64,000 nucleotides of DNA, taken from positions 1 through 64,000 of the forward strand of contig NZ_LCYG01000017.1 of NCBI RefSeq assembly GCF_001017175.1, in the 5' to 3' direction. Of the stretch, positions 58,192-64,000 are shown piece by piece. The translations under genes and the position numbers were made by a program. This DNA is from Microvirga vignae (GTDB taxonomy: Bacteria > Pseudomonadota > Alphaproteobacteria > Rhizobiales > Beijerinckiaceae). The notes below the pieces were generated by a model that did not search any database, was not told where the DNA came from, and worked only from the letters and a program-made list of their open reading frames with translations. The first letter of the stretch is position 1, and every line of letters starts with the position of its first letter.

Positions 58192-58923
58192 CTAGGCTGT
58201 TGTGGGAGGGCCGCTTCCTTTTGGAAAGTGAAACCCGAGTTCGCTGAATCTCTCTCGAATGTTTCCGTAGCACTCACAGGCTGCTTCTTCGAGCCCCTCG
58301 CGATCGGCGATGACGAGGATGCCGCGGCGCTGCGTGATGAGCCCTGCGGTCTGAAGAGTGCGCAGAATGATGCTCACGGTGGGGCGCTGCACCCCGAGCA
58401 TCTCGGCCAGGAATTCGTGCGTCAGCGGCAGTTCGTCCCGCGCGACCCGGTCATGGGCAGTCAGGAGCCAGCGGCAGCAGCGCGCTTCGACTCCATGAAC
58501 CGCGTTGCAGGCCGTGATCCGGAAGGTCTGGGACAGCAATCCCTCAATGTAGCGGAGGAAGAGGGCGCGCATATTCGAACTGGTGTCGAAAGCTTTCACG
58601 AGCGGTTCGATCGGTGTCCGCGAGGCCGCTCCAGGGAGTTGAACCAGATAGCGGCCCAGAGCCACCCGCGTGGTCAAGGCACTGGCAAAGCCAACGACGC
58701 CCTCCCGTCCGAAGACCGCCATCTCGACGGTCCCCCCATCCTTCATGATGGTGACGAGCGAGACCATCGCATCATGAGGAAAGTAGGCATAATCGACCGT
58801 TGCGCCGGTCTCGTACAGAACTTGTCCGGGGGATAGTTCAACGATCTCCAGCGCGGGCTCGAGAACGGCGAAATCGTCAGGCTCCAGGGCGGCAAGAAGC
58901 CAGTTTTCTTGACGGCTGATCAT
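58192..58923 (-). CDS. Crp/Fnr-family transcriptional regulator
   Basis: 243 residues. The cyclic-nucleotide-binding fold is VELSPGQVLYETGATVDYAYFPHDAMVSLVTIMKDGGTVEMAVFGREGVVGF. The Crp helix-turn-helix is LPLTHEFLAEMLGVQRPTVSIILRTLQTAGLITQRRGILVIADREGLEEAACECYG. It lacks the four-cysteine Fe-S pattern of Fnr. This subgroup, with the LxxLEPDDFxxLxPxLE N-terminus, is expanded in Methylobacteriaceae and Bradyrhizobiaceae. Effector unknown. Confidence 0.92.
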   Translation of the reverse strand: MISRQENWLLAALEPDDFAVLEPALEIVELSPGQVLYETGATVDYAYFPHDAMVSLVTIMKDGGTVEMAVFGREGVVGFASALTTRVALGRYLVQLPGAASRTPIEPLVKAFDTSSNMRALFLRYIEGLLSQTFRITACNAVHGVEARCCRWLLTAHDRVARDELPLTHEFLAEMLGVQRPTVSIILRTLQTAGLITQRRGILVIADREGLEEAACECYGNIRERFSELGFHFPKGSGPPTTA

Positions 58924-59155
58924 GGTCGATCACCTCGGTTGGGCCCCAGGGCGAGAAGCATGACCACTGTCTTCGGTCCGTGATGTGACGCTTCGGGCGC
59001 TCTCGCTCGGAGAACAGTGAGGCTGGGGCTTGGTTCCCCCTTCAGGCCGCGAAGGCGGCCTGTGGATTGCGGGTACAGAAAAGCTCGGCTGTTCTCTTTC
59101 CGTCTTCAGTCTTGCCGCCCTAGTTTATGGAGCAGGTTTGGAGAATTCGCTTAAC

Positions 59156-61054
59156 TTGCGCTACCCGCCCCAAATCCTCGAAGAGATCCGCGCCCGACTG
59201 CCGGTTTCGGCCGTCGTGGGCAAGCGCGTGCGCTTGAAGAAGGCGGGGCGGGAGTGGAAGGGGCTGTCGCCCTTCAACGCGGAGAAGACGCCGTCCTTCT
59301 ATGTGAACGACCAGAAGCAGTTCTATCACTGCTTCTCCTCCGGCAAGCACGGCGACATCTTCACCTTCGTCATGGAGACCGAGGGGCTCTCCTTCCCCGA
59401 GGCCGTGGAGCGGCTGGCGGCGGAGGCCGGGGTGCCCCTGCCCAAGCTTGGCCCTGAGGACCGGGCGGAGGAGGTGAAGCGCAGGACGCTCTACGACGCC
59501 ATGGAAATGGCGACGGAGTTCTTCGAGGCTTCCCTCCAGGGCCGTTTCGGCATGAAGCCTCGCGATTACTTGGCCGGTCGCAGTTTGAGCCCGGAGACGC
59601 AGAAGCGCTTCCGCATCGGCTATGCGCCGCCGGAGCGCTTTGCCCTTCGTGACTACTTGGCCTCCAAGGGCATCTCCATCGAGATGATGATTGAGGCGGG
59701 ACTCGTCTATTCGGGCGAGGACGTGAAGGTGCCGTACGACCGCTTCCGCGACCGGGTGATGTTCCCGATCTGCGACGTCCGCGGCCGCGTGATCGCCTTC
59801 GGCGGGCGCGCCATGAGCGCGGATGCGCCGGCGAAGTACCTGAACTCGCCGGATACGCCGCTCTTCAACAAGGGGCGGCTTCTCTATAACTACCATCTTG
59901 CTCGCCAGCCCGCGCATGATCGGGGCACGGTGATTGCGGTCGAGGGCTATGTGGACGTGATTTCGTTGAGCGTCGCGGGTTTTCCCAATGCGGTCGCCCC
60001 GCTTGGGACGGCGCTTACGGAGGACCAGCTTGCCCTCCTGTGGCGCCTCTCCGAGGAGCCGATCCTGTGCTTTGACGGTGACAAGGCCGGGCAGCGGGCC
60101 GCCTATCGCGCTCTTGAGACGGCCCTACCGAACCTTTCCGCCGGCAAATCCCTGCGCTTTGCCATCCTGCCGGAGGGGCAGGACCCGGACGATCTCGCCC
60201 GTTCCGGCGGGCGGCCCGCCATCGAGCGGGTTCTGGCGTCAGCGAGGCCCCTGGTGGACATTCTCTGGTCCCGGGAGACCGAGGTCGGCCCCCTCGATAC
60301 CCCGGAGCGTCGGGCGGCCCTGGAGCGGCGGCTTCGCGAATCACTGGCACTGATTCGCGACGAGACCCTGAAGAAATACTACCGGGAGGAGGTCGAAAGC
60401 CGCCTTGCGGCCTTGAATCCTGCCCCCCGGGCAGGGCGGTTCGCCCGCCAGGGCGGGGGAGGGCGGCGCGACTTCCGCGGGCCTGCTCCGACCACGCCGA
60501 GCGCCCGTTTGAGCGTCTCGCCGCTCCTGGCGCGCAGCCCTCTTTTCACCGGCGGAACGGCGGAAAGCCCCCGGGAGGCGATGATCCTCTGCGCCTTCCT
60601 AGTGCACCCGGAGCTCCTGCAAAATCACGCAGAAACCCTTGCAGATCTTGAACTTGAGGGACGCTCTGCCCAAATGATGCGCAGTCTCCTGCTGGATAGC
60701 GCCGCCAGCGGCGACCCAGCCGATCCTAACGTGATGCAGACCCGCCTGGAGCGTGCCGGACTGACCCAGGCGGCGGACAGGCTGAACGCTTTGGTCCGTC
60801 CTGGCGACCGCTGGATGCTCGATCCGCATGCGGATCCCTTGCGGCTTGAAGACGCATTGAGGCAAGCCATCACCTTGCATCGTCGTGCGCGCACGTTACA
60901 TAGCGAGCTTCGGGCCGCCGAGCGCGCGCTCGCCGAAGAGGACAACGAGGCCAATCTCGCCTGGCTGCGAGAGGTCCAAAACCAACTGTCCTCCGTCGAG
61001 GGTGCCGAGGCCGACTTGGACAAGAACGGGTCCGCTGGGGGAGCCGGTTTCTAG
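59156..61054 (+). CDS. dnaG: DNA primase
   Basis: 632 residues from a TTG start read as M-RYPPQILEEIRARLPVSAVVG, the usual family N-terminus; no ATG fits. The CHC2 domain is present, but three of its four zinc-binding positions are replaced: LSPFNAEKTPSF has S and N where C and H are expected, and YHCFSSGKHGD retains only one Cys. The Toprim core is intact (VIAVEGYVDVISL, LCFDGDKAGQRAA), followed by a C-terminal helicase-binding region. It makes RNA primers for replication. The stop codon is also the first bases of a composite repeat. Confidence 0.93.
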   Translation: MRYPPQILEEIRARLPVSAVVGKRVRLKKAGREWKGLSPFNAEKTPSFYVNDQKQFYHCFSSGKHGDIFTFVMETEGLSFPEAVERLAAEAGVPLPKLGPEDRAEEVKRRTLYDAMEMATEFFEASLQGRFGMKPRDYLAGRSLSPETQKRFRIGYAPPERFALRDYLASKGISIEMMIEAGLVYSGEDVKVPYDRFRDRVMFPICDVRGRVIAFGGRAMSADAPAKYLNSPDTPLFNKGRLLYNYHLARQPAHDRGTVIAVEGYVDVISLSVAGFPNAVAPLGTALTEDQLALLWRLSEEPILCFDGDKAGQRAAYRALETALPNLSAGKSLRFAILPEGQDPDDLARSGGRPAIERVLASARPLVDILWSRETEVGPLDTPERRAALERRLRESLALIRDETLKKYYREEVESRLAALNPAPRAGRFARQGGGGRRDFRGPAPTTPSARLSVSPLLARSPLFTGGTAESPREAMILCAFLVHPELLQNHAETLADLELEGRSAQMMRSLLLDSAASGDPADPNVMQTRLERAGLTQAADRLNALVRPGDRWMLDPHADPLRLEDALRQAITLHRRARTLHSELRAAERALAEEDNEANLAWLREVQNQLSSVEGAEADLDKNGSAGGAGF

Positions 61055-61162
61055 CGCATCGTGCGGAAAAGCGGACCCGGTTTTCCGCTCAAAACGATGC
61101 GCTGTTGAAATAGGAGCATCGGATCGATCCCAGAAGTGGAGCCCACTTTCGGGTCCGATGCT
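61053..61162. repeat. Composite dispersed repeat, copy 2 (module A then B)
   Basis: Module A (61053-61103) starts AGCGCATCGTGCGGAAAA and ends CGATGCGCT; module B (61113-61162) has gagcatcgg at one end and ccgatgctc at the other. The reverse complement matches the B-then-A order at 25350-25453. It fills the dnaG-rpoD gap; nothing else is seen up to rpoD apart from its leader. Confidence 0.8.
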
Positions 61163-61332
61163 CAGGACAGGGTGCGGCCCAATGCGGGCGGGAGATGGTT
61201 AACGGTTAGTCAATTGACTTGCTGTTGAATGGTCAGGAATTTCCGGGTGGCCGGGCCTACAGGCCTTGCTGCCCATTCGCGCATCGAAAGTCCCGCTGGG
61301 GGGACCGACGGGGCGCTGGAGTAGAGCGAAGC

Positions 61333-63327
<1,995 letters not shown>

Positions 63328-63340
63328 GCGAACGAGAAAA

Positions 63341-63365
63341 GGCGGGCTTCCAGGCCCGCCTTTTT
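63341..63365. terminator. Rho-independent terminator of rpoD (bidirectional)
   Basis: GGCGGGC-ttccag-GCCCGCC followed by TTTTT. A-rich sequence on the other side lets it also end the convergent DUF4010 transcript. Confidence 0.9.
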
Positions 63366-63378
63366 CGTATGCGCTCGT

Positions 63379-64000
63379 TTATGCAGCGAGAGCAAAAGTC
63401 ACGCTACCGGCTGCGATGGCCGCAAGGCTCGCGCCGGAGACGATCCACCCGGCTTTTCCCGCGCCTAAGCTGAATGTCATGCCCGCTTTCACGAGCGTGT
63501 TGACGGCAACGGCGATGCCGATGCCGAGCGCTGCGGTCGTGACCGTGACGCCGTCCCGCGACAGGCGCGCGAGGGAGAGCGTGATCGCATCCACATCCGC
63601 GATGCCGGAGAGAGCGGCGAGAACGGTGAGGCCCGCATCGCCCATAAGATTGCTGACCACTTTCGCGAGCAGGCTGATGATCGCGATGAGCGCTGCGAAT
63701 TGCAGGGCCATACCGAGATCGAAGGGGTTCCTGATGCTGAGCTGAGGGCATTCCTTGCTTCCTTTGCCGTAGGTGAGGAAAAGCAGGCCGGACACAATGA
63801 TCAGAACGAGGCCCGCTGCGCCCAGGGGCCAGGCGAGCGGAAGCAGGAGCGCATCGTTCAAGGCGCTCGCCACGATCAGAACGCGTGCGACCATGACGAA
63901 GCCGGAGAGAAGAATGCCGGCGGAAAGCAACGGGCTTGCTGCCGGGTGCTCACGCGCCATGCGCGCGAGTGTCACGGTCGTGGCCGTCGATGAGGCAAGG
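63379..64000 (-). CDS. DUF4010/MgtC-like membrane protein, C-terminal part
   Basis: The frame is open to the right edge (…ASSTATTVTLARMAREHPAA), so the visible 206 codons are the 3' portion. At least five hydrophobic segments are present: SPLLSAGILLSGFVMVARVLIV, LLLPLAWPLGAAGLVLIIVSG, LGMALQFAALIAIISLLAKV, AALGIGIAVAVNTLVKAGMTF and ASLAAIAAGSVTFALAA. The loop LSGIADVDAITLSLARLSRDG is typical of DUF4010, which is normally fused to an N-terminal MgtC/SapB domain. Transport function uncertain. Confidence 0.82.
   Translation of the reverse strand, partial: LASSTATTVTLARMAREHPAASPLLSAGILLSGFVMVARVLIVASALNDALLLPLAWPLGAAGLVLIIVSGLLFLTYGKGSKECPQLSIRNPFDLGMALQFAALIAIISLLAKVVSNLMGDAGLTVLAALSGIADVDAITLSLARLSRDGVTVTTAALGIGIAVAVNTLVKAGMTFSLGAGKAGWIVSGASLAAIAAGSVTFALAA

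Overview
The window is high-GC alphaproteobacterial chromosome, most likely from the order Rhizobiales (Hyphomicrobiales) and perhaps the Methylobacteriaceae (Microvirga- or Methylobacterium-like). This rests on gene content and order: nepR-ecfG, a PetP/PetR-like MarR plus response regulator next to ilvE, lysR-trxB-ELM1//lrp-greA-carB, carA//yqeY and dnaG-rpoD, a UvrB with a long N-terminal extension, and many DUF families common in that order (DUF992, DUF1499, DUF3072, DUF3309, DUF3775, DUF1022). Protein identities come from reading motifs. No database search was run.

Layout. 1-7.1 kb: start of an outer-membrane beta-barrel gene, a pteridine-reductase-like SDR, the operon lgt-midA-pgeF, ubiK, a YbjN-domain gene, proC, a TetR regulator and csaA. 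7.2-10.9 kb: an EnvZ-like kinase/OmpR-like regulator pair, a MarR regulator and ilvE. 11-12.7 kb: a Y-family DNA polymerase divergent from a DUF3072 gene, with two LexA-type boxes between them. 12.8-20.5 kb: a region rich in general-stress genes (Tim44-domain protein, PfpI protease-like protein, proline-rich peptide, BON-domain protein, cspA, a second infA, nepR-ecfG, DUF3309). Three perfect sigma-EcfG promoters (GGAAC-N16-CGTT) and several near matches lie here. 20.9-24.5 kb: a DUF4242-nucleotidyl cyclase fusion and uvrB.

24.5-32.5 kb is a worn accessory stretch with a frameshifted phytase-like pseudogene, a fasciclin remnant, a DUF1499 gene with an in-frame stop, a legumain-like peptidase, small hypothetical genes and dispersed repeats. 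32.4-39.7 kb: a TctC-type binding protein, aspartate aminotransferase, DUF992, an EF-G paralogue and fadD. 39.9-54.8 kb is conserved core: lysR, trxB, ELM1, lrp, greA, carB, an SDR, gtrA, an MFS pump, a methyltransferase, a cupin, a small membrane protein, carA and yqeY.

54.9-59 kb is an island between yqeY and dnaG. It holds an isochorismatase-family hydrolase with a divergent Lrp regulator, an orphan SOS-type promoter, a DUF3800 fragment and a Crp/Fnr regulator. 59-64 kb: dnaG, a composite repeat, rpoD and the 3' part of a DUF4010 membrane protein that runs off the window.

Regulation is the main theme. Binding-site matches suggest that sigma-EcfG (stress), LexA (SOS) and CtrA (cell cycle) each control small uncharacterised genes here. 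The best leads are the SOS/stress-controlled DUF3072 gene, the orphan SOS promoter near 56.5 kb, and two perfect CtrA boxes in front of small membrane proteins. No CRISPR array, rRNA, tRNA, prophage or intact insertion sequence was seen.
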